A stretch of DNA of 64,000 bases from Treponema primitia ZAS-2. Lineage in GTDB: Bacteria; Spirochaetota; Spirochaetia; Treponematales; Breznakiellaceae. The stretch covers positions 558,001 to 622,000 of the forward strand of contig NC_015578.1 of NCBI RefSeq assembly GCF_000214375.1. The letters run 5' to 3'. Positions 9,215 to 18,466 of this stretch are shown here, in pieces. The translations under genes and the position numbers were made by a program. Position 1 is the first letter of the stretch. The number at the start of each line of letters is the position of its first letter. Under the pieces are notes generated by a model, which saw only the letters and a program-made list of their open reading frames with translations, was not told the DNA's origin and did no database searches.

Positions 9215-9333
9215 GGGGCGGGCGGGCAATTCACGCCTCACCCGTCTCTGGAATTCTCTGCTGGAGGAGACCTACTGGGCTCCGTAAGCAGGTTCTACAG
9301 GTTAGGGTGAGGCGTGAATTGCCCACCCACCCC
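9215..9333. repeat. Large imperfect inverted repeat, 29-bp arms
   Basis: Arms 9215-9243 and 9305-9333 pair with two mismatches around a 61-nt centre. The central 20 bp, gggcaattcacgcctcaccc (9224-9243), matches its partner (9305-9324) perfectly. The centre contains shorter self-complementary pieces. No open reading frame, target-site duplication or T-run accompanies it. It fills most of the 326-bp gap between the UDG-fold gene and the TPR gene. It may be a miniature mobile element, a structured RNA or a chromosomal hairpin. Confidence 0.8.
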
Positions 9334-9396
9334 GATCACTACCCAATCCAGCTATCATAAACCAAAAGGAGAATTGCCAGAATTATAAGTAGAGAA

Positions 9397-9425
9397 TTGC
9401 CTTTTTGGGCCGATAAATATACTAT
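9397..9425 (+). promoter_or_regulatory. Promoter of the TPR gene
   Basis: TTGCCT (9397-9402), 17-nt spacer, TACTAT (9420-9425), 36 nt before the ATG at 9462. Confidence 0.5.
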
Positions 9426-9461
9426 CTTATAAAAAATTATTCAGAGGTATAAAGTAGAACA

Positions 9462-10142
9462 ATGCGGCTTCACACAGCCCTGATTTGTATGATTTTTCTT
9501 CTCATTACCGGACCGGTTTTTTCACAAACCGGGCAGAACGCAGCCCGTCCCGATGCTTTGCGGAGCTACCGGATAGGCAGGGATCTGGAAGCCCGGGACC
9601 GCATGGACGAGGCAAACCAGTACTATAACGAGGCGGCCCGGATCTGCCTGGATGAAATATCCCGGAATTCGGGGAATATGGACTCCTATACGGTCCTGAC
9701 CTGGACCCTCCAGCGCCAGCGGAAGTACTCCGATGTTATTAACTGGGGCGATCGGGGGCTTAGGATCAATGGAAATGATTACCGGATCGTGGAAACCATG
9801 GGGGAAGCCTACTTTTACCTGGACCGCTATGAGGATTCCCTGCGGTCCATGCAGCGTTATGTGAATTCCGTGCCCCAGGGGGAGCGTACCTCGGTGGCCT
9901 ATTTTTTCATCGGCGAAATTTTCCGACTCCAGCGGAAATTTTACCGGGCCGATATTGCCTACACCACTGCGGTCCGCCTGGACCCGGGTTCCGCCCTCTG
10001 GTGGTACCGGCTGGGTTCAGTCCGGGAATCTGTGGGGGACCTTAGCCCCGCCATTGAGGCCTATGAACGGGCTTTGCGGCTCAATCCCAACTACCGGGAG
10101 GCCAGCGAGGGGCTGGAACGGTCCCGACGGGGCAGTACCTGA
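9462..10142 (+). CDS. Exported TPR-repeat protein
   Basis: The 226-aa protein begins with a signal peptide (hydrophobic residues 5-20, cleavage likely after VFSQ) and continues as tetratricopeptide repeats. The clearest repeat is at about 185-215 (SALWWYRLGSVRES then AIEAYERALRLNPNYREA). Such proteins usually act as periplasmic protein-protein scaffolds. No enzymatic motif is present. It is a stand-alone gene with its own promoter, and the function is unknown. Confidence 0.75.
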   Translation: MRLHTALICMIFLLITGPVFSQTGQNAARPDALRSYRIGRDLEARDRMDEANQYYNEAARICLDEISRNSGNMDSYTVLTWTLQRQRKYSDVINWGDRGLRINGNDYRIVETMGEAYFYLDRYEDSLRSMQRYVNSVPQGERTSVAYFFIGEIFRLQRKFYRADIAYTTAVRLDPGSALWWYRLGSVRESVGDLSPAIEAYERALRLNPNYREASEGLERSRRGST

Positions 10143-10236
10143 GCCATTTTGCGGCAAAAAGGACCATTTCTTCGATATTTTCGCAATTCTCCCCCAAAAA
10201 CAGGGTTTTCCGGTATTTCAAAAAAATAATTTTTCG

Positions 10237-10265
10237 TTGACAGCTCACTATACCGGGGTTATAAT
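10237..10265 (+). promoter_or_regulatory. Consensus sigma-70 promoter of hndACD
   Basis: TTGACA (10237-10242), exactly 17 nt, then TATAAT (10260-10265): a perfect consensus promoter. The predicted start is near 10272, giving a leader of about 90 nt before the hndA ATG. No riboswitch fold was recognised in the leader. Confidence 0.85.
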
Positions 10266-10363
10266 GGCAAGGATAAAGTCATTGTTTCTTTGCTAGGAAA
10301 GTTGTAGTCATAATTTTGAGAGGATGCCTATTACTTGAATCACATTTTATTAGGAGGGTATGC

Positions 10364-10867
10364 ATGTCTGAATGTAGTTGTGGACACGGGGAAGAGGTAA
10401 ATGTGGAGTTTCCCAAGGAACTGGTATCATTTATCAATGAGTGGAAGGTTAAACAGGGTAGTTTAATCATGATTTTGCACAAAACTCAGGAGTCCTTCGG
10501 GTTTATTCCAAGGGCTGCTGCTGAGCAAATCGCACTTATGACCGGGATTCCCCTGGCGCGGATTTATGGAGTGATAACCTTTTACCACTTCTTTAAAACG
10601 ACCAAGCCCGGAAAAAACAAGGTGTCCGTATGCCTGGGCACGGCCTGCTACCTGAAAGGCGGCGGGGATCTTATTGAAGAAGCACGCAGTGTTCTTAATA
10701 TAAAGCCGGATGAGGTGACTGAAGACGGCCTTTTCAGCGTAGAAGAAGTACGCTGTGTAGGTTGCTGCGGCCTCGCCCCGGTTATGACCGTTGGTGGTGA
10801 AACCTACGGTAAGTTAACTAAAAAACAGCTCCCTGAAATTTTCGAAAAATACAAGGCCAGAGGATAG
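10364..10867 (+). CDS. hndA: Trimeric [FeFe]-hydrogenase, 24-kDa [2Fe-2S] subunit (HndA/HydC)
   Basis: This 167-aa NuoE-like thioredoxin-fold subunit has the [2Fe-2S] ligands CLGTAC (C-x4-C) and CVGCC (C-x3-C). It passes electrons inside a soluble NAD(P)-linked hydrogenase. I chose the ATG at 10364 because AGGAGG stands just before it and the protein then begins MSECSCGHG; an upstream in-frame start would only add an atypical extension. It is the first gene of the hndA-hndC-hndD operon. Size and order match the HydC-HydB-HydA arrangement of electron-bifurcating enzymes. Whether this enzyme bifurcates with ferredoxin cannot be proved from sequence. Confidence 0.92.
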   Translation: MSECSCGHGEEVNVEFPKELVSFINEWKVKQGSLIMILHKTQESFGFIPRAAAEQIALMTGIPLARIYGVITFYHFFKTTKPGKNKVSVCLGTACYLKGGGDLIEEARSVLNIKPDEVTEDGLFSVEEVRCVGCCGLAPVMTVGGETYGKLTKKQLPEIFEKYKARG

Positions 10868-10875
10868 GGGGAGCA

Positions 10876-12750
10876 ATGTCAAAACTTAATACAGATGCTC
10901 TGAACAAACTGCGGGATGGCGCCAGCGGCGAGTTTCGCAATAAAAAGGGCTATACCCATTACATACTGACCTGCGGCGGTACTGCCTGTCAGTCAAACAA
11001 GGGTGTAGAAATATATGAAGGCCTGATAGCGGAAGCAAAGAAACAGGGCGTGGGCGATAAGGTCCAGGTGATCAAGACCGGCTGTTTCGGGTTCTGCGAA
11101 AGGGGTCCTATCGTAAAGGTGCTTCCTGACAACTCCTTCTATGTGGACGTTAAACCGGAAGACGCTGAGGAGATCATTTCCAGCCAGGTGAAGGGCGGCA
11201 AGGAAGTGGATCGGCTTTTTTACAAAAACCCCGACGGTTCTCCGGTACAAAAGGCTGCGGCCCACGGCGACCTCCCTCCCATCGGCTTTTATCAGAAACA
11301 GCAGCGGGTGGTGCTTCGCAATTGCGGGATCATCAACCCCGAGGTGATCGAAGAGTACATTGCAAATCAAGGGTATATAGCCCTTCAAAAGTCCCTTTTT
11401 GAATGGAAACCCGATGATATCATCAACGAATTAAAGACTTCCGGCTTACGGGGCCGGGGCGGCGCGGGCTTCCCCACCTGGATGAAGTGGGACGCAACAA
11501 AAAAAGTTGCCAACGACATAAAATATGTGGTTTGTAACGCCGATGAAGGCGATCCGGGCGCATACATGGACCGTTCAACCATAGAAGGGGACCCCCACTC
11601 GGTAATCGAAGCCATGACAATCTGCGGCAGGGCTATAGGTGCTTCCCAGGGCTTTGTCTATATCCGGGCAGAATACCCCCTGGCGGTTCACCGCCTGGAA
11701 CTCGCCCTGGCCCAGGCAAAAGACTATGGCCTCTTGGGCAATGACATCCTGGGTTCGGGTTTTAACTTTGATATCGAAATCCGTCTGGGCGCTGGCGCAT
11801 TTGTCTGCGGCGAAGAAACAGCGTTACTGCGCTCCCTGGAAGGCGGGCGTGGTATGCCCACACCGAAACCTCCCTTCCCGGCGGTTGCGGGGCTCTGGGG
11901 GAAACCCACCTGTATCAACAACGTGGAGACCCTGGCTAACATCCCGGCCATCCTGGTCCGGGGCGGCGCCTGGTTTGCCTCCATGGGTACGGAAAAGTCC
12001 AAGGGTACCAAAGTATTTGCCCTGACCGGAAAGATCAACAACTCAGGGCTTGTGGAAGTTCCCATGGGAACAACCCTGCGGGAAATCATCTTTGAAATCG
12101 GCGGGGGCATCAAGAACGGCAAAAAGTTCAAGGGCGTCCAGACCGGCGGGCCTTCAGGTGGTATATTGACTGAAAAAGTCCTTGATACCCCAATCGACTA
12201 CGAAAGCCTGACCCAGATGGGATCCATGATGGGTTCCGGCGGCATGATCGTAATGGACGAGGATGACTGCGTTGTTGACGTGGCCCGTTTCTACATGGAC
12301 TTCTGCGTTGACGAGTCTTGTGGAAAGTGTTCGCCCTGCCGCATCGGCACCACCCAGATCCTGAAGATCCTGGAAAAAATCACCCACGGCAACGGGGATG
12401 AGGCGGACCTCATCAAGCTGGAAACCATCGGTAAAGCGATGCAAAAAGCTTCTCTCTGCGCCTTGGGCGGCACGGCGGCTAACCCGACCTTGTCCACGAT
12501 CCGCAATTTCCGGGAAGAGTACATGGAACACATCCATGATCACAAATGCCGGGCAGGCAAGTGTAAGAGCCTTTTGTCCTTTACAATACTTGAAGACAAG
12601 TGTAAAGGCTGCGGTATGTGCGCGAAGAACTGTCCTGCAGCTTGTATTACCGGGGAAAAGAAGAAGCCGTATACCATCGACCAGTCAAAGTGCGTAAAGT
12701 GCGGCGAATGCTTCAAGAACTGCAAGTTCGATGCAGTGGTTAGGGCATAG
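10876..12750 (+). CDS. hndC: Trimeric [FeFe]-hydrogenase, NuoF-like flavin subunit (HndC/HydB)
   Basis: The 624-aa subunit holds FMN and the NAD(P) site. In order: an N-terminal thioredoxin-like [2Fe-2S] domain (Cys in GGTACQSN and TGCFGFCERG), the FMN loop GRGGAGFPTW near residue 190, CNADEGDPGAYMDR, the [4Fe-4S] motif ESCGKCSPCRIGT near 480, and a C-terminal pair of ferredoxin clusters (CKGCGMCAKNC and CVKCGECFKNC). The fused N- and C-terminal Fe-S domains and the length of about 625 aa are typical of HydB and HndC. It starts 8 bp after hndA, behind a GGGGGAG ribosome site, so the genes are co-transcribed. Confidence 0.93.
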   Translation: MSKLNTDALNKLRDGASGEFRNKKGYTHYILTCGGTACQSNKGVEIYEGLIAEAKKQGVGDKVQVIKTGCFGFCERGPIVKVLPDNSFYVDVKPEDAEEIISSQVKGGKEVDRLFYKNPDGSPVQKAAAHGDLPPIGFYQKQQRVVLRNCGIINPEVIEEYIANQGYIALQKSLFEWKPDDIINELKTSGLRGRGGAGFPTWMKWDATKKVANDIKYVVCNADEGDPGAYMDRSTIEGDPHSVIEAMTICGRAIGASQGFVYIRAEYPLAVHRLELALAQAKDYGLLGNDILGSGFNFDIEIRLGAGAFVCGEETALLRSLEGGRGMPTPKPPFPAVAGLWGKPTCINNVETLANIPAILVRGGAWFASMGTEKSKGTKVFALTGKINNSGLVEVPMGTTLREIIFEIGGGIKNGKKFKGVQTGGPSGGILTEKVLDTPIDYESLTQMGSMMGSGGMIVMDEDDCVVDVARFYMDFCVDESCGKCSPCRIGTTQILKILEKITHGNGDEADLIKLETIGKAMQKASLCALGGTAANPTLSTIRNFREEYMEHIHDHKCRAGKCKSLLSFTILEDKCKGCGMCAKNCPAACITGEKKKPYTIDQSKCVKCGECFKNCKFDAVVRA

Positions 12751-12759
12751 GAGGAAACA

Positions 12760-14505
12760 ATGATCAACTGTAAAATAAATGGAAAAGCCGTTCAGGTCGA
12801 AGATGGGACTACCATCCTCAAAGCTGCGGAAAAGGTGAATATCAAAATTCCGACCCTTTGTTATAGCCCCGACCTTCCGCCCTGGGCATCCTGCGGGCTT
12901 TGTATAGTTCGTATGGAAGGGTCCCCAAAGATGGTGCGGGCCTGTACAACCCCGGTCTCCGAAGGTATGGCGGTGGTTACCCACGATGCGGAACTTATCG
13001 CTATCAGGAAGACGGTTCTTGAGCTGATACTTTCCAATCACCCCGCCGACTGTTTGCAGTGTCCGCGTAACGGAAGCTGCGAACTTCAGACCATGGCCGC
13101 AGAATTTGGCATCCGGGAGATTCCCTTTGCCAAGATACGGAACGAGCTGCTGATAGACGATTCCAACCCGGCGATCATCCTGAACCCCGAAAAGTGTATA
13201 CGCTGCGGGCGTTGTGTAAAGGTCTGTCAGGAAATGCAGAATGTCTGGGCCCTGGAATTCCTGGGGCGGGGCATAAAAGGCAGTATCGCTTCCGCCGCGG
13301 GGACGCCCCTGGGTGAAAGCCCCTGTATCAAGTGCGGCCAATGTGCGGCCCACTGCCCGGTAGGCGCCATCTACGAGCGGGACGACACAGTAAAAGTGTG
13401 GCAGGCTTTGCAGGATCCGGAACTTCACACGGTGGTACAGATTGCCCCCGCAACCCGGGTTGCCCTGGCTGAAGAATTCGGCCTTGAACCGGGGACCATC
13501 GCTACCAAGAAGATGTATGCGGCCCTGCGCAGGCTCGGCTTTAATACGGTGTTTGACACCAACTTTTCTGCGGACCTCACCATCATGGAAGAGGGCACCG
13601 AGTTGGTTCACCGCCTGACCAAGGGCGGGGACATTCCGCTCATCACGAGCTGCTGTCCCGCGTGGGTCGATTACATGGAGAAATATTACACCGATATGAT
13701 TCCGAACTTCTCCACCGCAAAGTCGCCCCAGCAGATGATGGGCGCCATGATAAAGGCCTATTGGGCGGAAAAAGCCGGGGTGAACCCCGATAAGGTTTGC
13801 TCGGTTTCAGTAATGCCCTGCACGGCAAAGAAGTGGGAAATTTCCCGCAATGACGACATGAAAAGCGCCGGACACGGTAACGATGTTGACATTGCCATCA
13901 CCACCCGCGAACTTGCCAGGATGATCAAACAGGCGGGGATCAAGATCCTTGAGCTTCCGGACGAAGAGGCGGACAGCCCTCTGGGTCCCTACACCGGGGC
14001 GGGCACCATTTTCGGCGCCACCGGGGGTGTTATGGAAGCGGCGGTACGGAGCGCATATTTCCTGGTTACCAAGAAAGAGCTGGGGAATGTAAACTTCTTA
14101 CCCGCCCGGGGTTTGGAAGGGGTCAAAGAAGCTGAAGTTGACCTGGACGGAACAAAGATCAAGATCGCCGTGGCCCATCAGATGGGAAATATTGCGGCGG
14201 TCCTGGACAAGATCCGTGCGGCAAAAGCGGCAGGTCAGCCCAGCCCCTGGCAGTTCGTCGAAGTGATGGCTTGCAGAGGCGGTTGTGTAGGCGGCGGCGG
14301 CCAGCCCTATGGCTGTGTAGATGAAGTCCGCGCAAAACGTGCGGCGGGGCTTTATCAGGACGATGAACAGTCCCAGCTGCGCTGCTCACACCAGAACCCC
14401 AATATCACAAAGGTGTACAAGGAATTCCTGGGTGAGCCTAACGGTCACAAGGCTCACGAACTCCTGCATACCACGTATCAGGCCAGGGATCTGTATTTAA
14501 AGTAA
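12760..14505 (+). CDS. hndD: [FeFe]-hydrogenase catalytic subunit (HndD/HydA)
   Basis: This 581-aa subunit catalyses reversible H2 oxidation at the H-cluster. In order: an N-terminal [2Fe-2S] domain (Cys near 34-52), a His/Cys [4Fe-4S] site (HPADCLQCPRNGSC), two [4Fe-4S] motifs (CIRCGRCVKVC and CIKCGQCAAHC), then the H-cluster motifs L1 TSCCPAW (about 294), L2 MPCTAKKWE (about 350) and L3 EVMACRGGCVGGGGQP (about 500). All catalytic residues of a normal enzyme are present, including the proton-relay Cys of L1. It lacks the extra C-terminal [2Fe-2S] extension of some HydA proteins. AGGAGG precedes the ATG, and a strong terminator follows the gene. Confidence 0.95.
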   Translation: MINCKINGKAVQVEDGTTILKAAEKVNIKIPTLCYSPDLPPWASCGLCIVRMEGSPKMVRACTTPVSEGMAVVTHDAELIAIRKTVLELILSNHPADCLQCPRNGSCELQTMAAEFGIREIPFAKIRNELLIDDSNPAIILNPEKCIRCGRCVKVCQEMQNVWALEFLGRGIKGSIASAAGTPLGESPCIKCGQCAAHCPVGAIYERDDTVKVWQALQDPELHTVVQIAPATRVALAEEFGLEPGTIATKKMYAALRRLGFNTVFDTNFSADLTIMEEGTELVHRLTKGGDIPLITSCCPAWVDYMEKYYTDMIPNFSTAKSPQQMMGAMIKAYWAEKAGVNPDKVCSVSVMPCTAKKWEISRNDDMKSAGHGNDVDIAITTRELARMIKQAGIKILELPDEEADSPLGPYTGAGTIFGATGGVMEAAVRSAYFLVTKKELGNVNFLPARGLEGVKEAEVDLDGTKIKIAVAHQMGNIAAVLDKIRAAKAAGQPSPWQFVEVMACRGGCVGGGGQPYGCVDEVRAKRAAGLYQDDEQSQLRCSHQNPNITKVYKEFLGEPNGHKAHELLHTTYQARDLYLK

Positions 14506-14540
14506 GATTTGAAAGGGTCCTGAGACCCGGTTTTTAAACA

Positions 14541-14571
14541 AAAAGCGCCCCGATTCCGGGGCGCTTTTTTT
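14541..14571. terminator. Bidirectional intrinsic terminator between hndD and slyD
   Basis: The GC stem gcgccccg/cggggcgc (14545-14552 and 14557-14564) has a 4-nt loop, with an A-run on the left and a T-run on the right, so it can end both the hydrogenase operon and the convergent slyD transcript. Confidence 0.9.
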
Positions 14572-14621
14572 AAAGAGCTGGTTTGACACCGTCGAATTTC
14601 AGTCTGTCCCGCGCAAGCCCA

Positions 14622-15152
14622 TTAGCCGCAGTCGTGGCAGCCTTCGCAGTCCCCGTCATCGCAGTCACAGTCCTCTTCATCGTGGCTGTGGGAGTGGACA
14701 TGGCCGTGGGCCAGTTCTTCTTCGCTGGCTTCCCGTATATCCACCACAGCGACATCGAAGTTGAGGTCCAGGCCGGCCATGGGGTGGTTGCCGTCGATGG
14801 TGACCGTGTTGCCCTCAACTTTGGTTACCGTGACCATCTGGAGCTCACCGTCCGGGGTTTCTGCATGGAACTGCATGCCTGGTTTGACCGAGTCGGCGCC
14901 GCTGAAACGGTCCAGGGAGACCGTGGTGATGAGACGGTCGTCCCGTTTGCCATAAGCGTCGGCGGCGGGGACGTTTACTTTGAAACTGTCACCCTGGTTT
15001 TTGCCGTCCAGGGCTTTTTCCAGGCCGGGGATGATATTTTGATGTCCATGAAGGTAGGAAAAAGGCTCGCTGCCTGAGGAATCAAGTATCTGATTCTGGG
15101 AATTGGTGAGGGTGTAGTTTATACTAATCACCCGATCTTTGGTTATATTCAT
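14622..15152 (-). CDS. slyD: FKBP-type peptidyl-prolyl isomerase SlyD
   Basis: The 176-aa cytoplasmic prolyl isomerase and metallochaperone has an FKBP half (VISINYTLT, then GLEKALDGKNQGDSF), an inserted IF domain and a C-terminal metal-binding tail. The tail is rich in His, Asp and Cys (HGHVHSHSHDEE, then CDCDDGDCEGCHDCG). In other bacteria SlyD supplies nickel to nickel enzymes. Here it may serve CODH, whose maturation factor CooC is encoded in the window, because the neighbouring [FeFe]-hydrogenase needs no nickel. It converges with hndD and shares the terminator. Confidence 0.93.
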   Translation of the reverse strand: MNITKDRVISINYTLTNSQNQILDSSGSEPFSYLHGHQNIIPGLEKALDGKNQGDSFKVNVPAADAYGKRDDRLITTVSLDRFSGADSVKPGMQFHAETPDGELQMVTVTKVEGNTVTIDGNHPMAGLDLNFDVAVVDIREASEEELAHGHVHSHSHDEEDCDCDDGDCEGCHDCG

Positions 15153-15214
15153 AATTTTTTATACCATGAGACAGGGTTCAGGGTAAAGTATTTGTAAAAT
15201 ATTTTTTTAAAACA

Positions 15215-15243
15215 TTGATAAGTAAGGATTCCGGTGATACATT
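15215..15243 (+). promoter_or_regulatory. Promoter of the small exported protein gene
   Basis: TTGATA (15215-15220), 17 nt, TACATT (15238-15243), about 30 nt before the start at 15275. Confidence 0.45.
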
Positions 15244-15274
15244 AGTAAGTGATAATCTGATATTGGAGGTTTGT

Positions 15275-15685
15275 ATGAAAAAAACATTATTTCTCAGCTT
15301 GGTTCTGAGTTTTGTCTTGGCGGGCCTTGCTTTTGGAGCGGATACTTTCACGGTGAAAAGCTTAACCGGAAAGGTGGATCAACAGGGACCTTCGGGCCAA
15401 TGGGTTGCCGTTTCTGTGGGGGATACCCTCAGTTCGGCTACGGTAGTGAAAATCGGGCTTAATGCTGTTCTGGTTGTCGGGAATGGAGGCCAGGAGACGA
15501 CCATCCGGGCGGCCCGTCAGGGTACCCTGGAAAGTCTGCTTAGCGCAGGAGCCGGGGCTGGCAGGATTTCCGTGGGGGGAAATGTGACCAATTCCAATGT
15601 GGCCGCAGGCTCCCAGGGAGCTTCCAATATCCCCACTTCCGCCTCCAGGGCAAGTGAAGTCAACGGCCTGGATTGGGCGGAATAA
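15275..15685 (+). CDS. Small exported protein, FecR-like domain
   Basis: The 136-aa protein has a clear signal peptide (MKKTLFLSLVLSFVLAGLAF, cleavage near FGA). A short beta-rich segment follows (TVKSLTGKVD, then WVAVSVGDTLSSATVVKIG) that resembles the beginning of FecR-type domains, and the tail is low in complexity and rich in Ser, Ala and Gly. The start at 15275 is set by GGAGG about 6 nt upstream. It converges on the cyclase gene with only 12 bp between stops. The function is unknown; it is probably periplasmic or surface-associated. Confidence 0.65.
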   Translation: MKKTLFLSLVLSFVLAGLAFGADTFTVKSLTGKVDQQGPSGQWVAVSVGDTLSSATVVKIGLNAVLVVGNGGQETTIRAARQGTLESLLSAGAGAGRISVGGNVTNSNVAAGSQGASNIPTSASRASEVNGLDWAE

Positions 15686-15697
15686 GTTCTTTAAAGC

Positions 15698-18460
15698 TCA
15701 TTTCTGAGTCAGATTGATCACTCCGTCCCAGTCTGGGGGCGGAGGATTATTCAGGTGCTGCCCGCTCCAGGCAAGATACAAATTCGCTACCATATCTTCC
15801 GGCCTTTGGCTTGCCAGGGTCCGGAACATTTTTTCAGCCTCATAAAAGTGCAGGGTTTCGTATAATTTCATTGCCTGTTCCCAGCGTTGCACCCATTCCA
15901 GCAGTTCTTCCGGAGATCCCGACCGTTCTTCCAGGAGTTCATATATCCGTATAGGGGTATTGACCCCTACTACTCGGACCCGATCCAGCCGCCGGAATAC
16001 AAATTCGTCGTCCATTTCCTGCCGGGTATATTCGGTGACCAGGATACCCCCGGTATTGTACTGTTTGTTCACCCCTTCCATCCGGGCAGCCAGGTTTACC
16101 GCATGGCCCATGATGGTATAGTTCATCTTATTGGGAGTTCCCATGTTCCCTACGATCATGTCCCCGGTATTTATCCCTATACGGGTGAATAGGGGCGGGA
16201 GCTTGAGGACCCCCTCTTTTATCATCTGGGTAAAGGAGGGAATGGGGGTAGCTTCTTCATCCAAAAACCGTGCGTTTAACCGGGCTTCGGCTTTTTTTAT
16301 ATTGATTGCGGTTCGGCAGGCCAGGGCCGCATGGTCTTTCAAATCAAGGGGCGCCCCAAAGAAGGCAATAATGGCGTCCCCTTCGTATTTATCCACGGTT
16401 CCCCGGTTTTCCAGGATGATATCGCTCATTTCGGTGAGGTAAATATTGAGGAGGTTAACCAGATCTTTTGGGAGCAGGTATTCCGAAATAGAGGAAAAGC
16501 TCCGGATATCCGTGAAGAGGGCGGTCATTTTCCGTTCTTCCCCCCCAAGGTTGAGTTTGGAGGGATCCGAGATGATCTGCTCCACCACCTGGGGGGCGAG
16601 GTACCGGGAAAAAGCGGCGCGGAGGAAGGATTTTTCCCGGGAGGTGGAAAAGAAGTTTATTGCAGAAAGGCTCAGGAAGCTGAAGGTGACCGAGGCAAAG
16701 GGTACTGCCACCCCAATATAGCGTTTGGTGATAATAAAAAAGATGATCAGGGGACAAGCGCTTATGGCTATGGCGATTATGCCAGCGCCAATGGACTTCC
16801 CCACATCGTTCAGCCGGCGGATTAACAAGCCCAGGCCCAGGGACAGAGCTAAGGCGATGATGAAGGAGAGGAATGTCGGGGCGTTATCCAGAAATTCGCC
16901 GGAAAGTATCATGTTAGCCAGGGTGGCGTAGACCCCCACATTGGGGAACCGTTCCTGGAACGTGGTGAGCCCCACATCGGTCATGGAGGTGGCGTTTACC
17001 CCGATCACCGAAAGGGTACCCGAGACCCGGCGGCCCACATCTTTCCGTATGTCCAGGAGGGTGTTGAATTGTTCCCGGCTGGCGGCAAAAAGCTGTTTGA
17101 CAAAATCTTCCAGGACCTCATTCCCGGCCACATCGGCCAGGATATTTTCTTCATAGAAGCCGGTCAAAAAATTTCCAGCCCGATCCAGGTATTCCTGCCG
17201 GGCTGCCCGGTAGGCTTCAAAGTTGATCCCATGGCCGCTCTGATCTTTCCCGGTATTTCCGGCATCGGCTTCAGCCGGGGAAATCTCCGTGGAGAGGAGT
17301 TTTTGAAGCTCATTGGCGGCATTATAAGCTTTCAGAGGACTGGCTGTTTCATCAAGATAATAAAAAAAGCCCGAGGATTCCATCACAGACAGGTTCCGAA
17401 TGAAGTCTTTCTCAAGGGTATTGTACCTGATGAGGTTCCAGGCGGACATGGTATTGTAGTCATTAAAGGGCTTTTTGGGCCATTTGATTAAAACCGAGCC
17501 GTCCCGGGTACGGGGTATGGTAATATCCCTGATCGTTCCCCTGATATTCGCGTCCTTCAGGAGTATTGAGCTATTGGTCACCACAATTTTCGGGTTGCCG
17601 ATCATTTCACGAAGGGCGGCCAGGGCGAGGTGTGGGTAATAGACGCCGGCGTGCTTCATCACCAGGTGAACCCGCCGGTAGTACCCATCCCCATCCGGCG
17701 CGGCGTTGACAAAGCCGGCGCCTTCTGCCCGGGACAGGAGTGGGAAAATGGAGGGGAGTACCCCGGGCTGGTTGCCTGTGAGGGTGTCTTTTTCGGCGCT
17801 GATGTTTTTCAGGGCGATGTGTTCCTGGAGATAGGGGATATTCATCCCGCTCAGGTCCAGTTTCTGATCCAGGCCCTGGATGTCCCCCCGGGTAATCATA
17901 GTCAGGGTCAGGAAAGATTTCCCGAAAAACCGCAGGCATTGGGCAAAGTATTCATCCTCATCCCGGCTTACATAGGAAAGGGATTCCCGGACATTTTCCC
18001 GGATCGAGCGGTAATAGTCAAAAAGCTGTTCTTTATATTCTCTCGCCTGGGAAGGGCGCAGCTCCCCGGATGAAAAGCCATCCAGCACCTGGCCGGCGGC
18101 TTCGTTAATATGGAAAAATTCGTTGTCCAACATGGCGGGCAAGGTATTCTGCACATAATCCGGGTCCACCCGCCGGGGGCTCCGGTCCAGGTAGTTTAGG
18201 TCGAAGGCCACCGTATCGGCGCCCATTTCCCGGAGGAACACGATGGCGTCCGCCAGGATATCCCGGGGCCAGGGGAATACCCCGGTATTGGCGATGGCAT
18301 CGTCATCCACGGTTATGATAAGTACCGAGCTGTCTTCGGTGAGGCTGGGGATGGTTCTGAGCAAAAGGTCATAGATCTTGTTATCCAGGGAGGTGAAGAA
18401 AAGCAGTGAACAGGCAAGGGTTACCAGTATGGGGACCCCAAAGGACAGGTACTTTTTCAC
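15698..18460 (-). CDS. CHASE2-domain adenylate/guanylate cyclase (class III)
   Basis: This 920-aa membrane receptor cyclase has an N-terminal membrane helix (about 5-25), a large extracytoplasmic CHASE2 domain (with VLIITVDDDAIANTGVFPWP near 45), about three membrane helices around 535-610, then a class III catalytic domain. That domain shows the metal-binding FTDIRSFSS, the DKYEGDAIIAFFGAP block and TRIGINTGDMIVGNMG. A short TPR-like tail ends the protein. It should make cAMP (or cGMP) in response to an external signal. Translation starts at GTG (18460), where MKKYLSFGVP reads as a normal signal-anchor start. No ribosome site is present and a -10 lies 6 nt upstream. Confidence 0.9.
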   Translation of the reverse strand: MKKYLSFGVPILVTLACSLLFFTSLDNKIYDLLLRTIPSLTEDSSVLIITVDDDAIANTGVFPWPRDILADAIVFLREMGADTVAFDLNYLDRSPRRVDPDYVQNTLPAMLDNEFFHINEAAGQVLDGFSSGELRPSQAREYKEQLFDYYRSIRENVRESLSYVSRDEDEYFAQCLRFFGKSFLTLTMITRGDIQGLDQKLDLSGMNIPYLQEHIALKNISAEKDTLTGNQPGVLPSIFPLLSRAEGAGFVNAAPDGDGYYRRVHLVMKHAGVYYPHLALAALREMIGNPKIVVTNSSILLKDANIRGTIRDITIPRTRDGSVLIKWPKKPFNDYNTMSAWNLIRYNTLEKDFIRNLSVMESSGFFYYLDETASPLKAYNAANELQKLLSTEISPAEADAGNTGKDQSGHGINFEAYRAARQEYLDRAGNFLTGFYEENILADVAGNEVLEDFVKQLFAASREQFNTLLDIRKDVGRRVSGTLSVIGVNATSMTDVGLTTFQERFPNVGVYATLANMILSGEFLDNAPTFLSFIIALALSLGLGLLIRRLNDVGKSIGAGIIAIAISACPLIIFFIITKRYIGVAVPFASVTFSFLSLSAINFFSTSREKSFLRAAFSRYLAPQVVEQIISDPSKLNLGGEERKMTALFTDIRSFSSISEYLLPKDLVNLLNIYLTEMSDIILENRGTVDKYEGDAIIAFFGAPLDLKDHAALACRTAINIKKAEARLNARFLDEEATPIPSFTQMIKEGVLKLPPLFTRIGINTGDMIVGNMGTPNKMNYTIMGHAVNLAARMEGVNKQYNTGGILVTEYTRQEMDDEFVFRRLDRVRVVGVNTPIRIYELLEERSGSPEELLEWVQRWEQAMKLYETLHFYEAEKMFRTLASQRPEDMVANLYLAWSGQHLNNPPPPDWDGVINLTQK

Positions 18461-18466
18461 TTTGCC

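Noticed and set aside
12685-13611. Antisense frame of 308 codons inside hndD
   Set aside because: The sense strand encodes the complete H-cluster and Fe-S motifs; the antisense translation is featureless.
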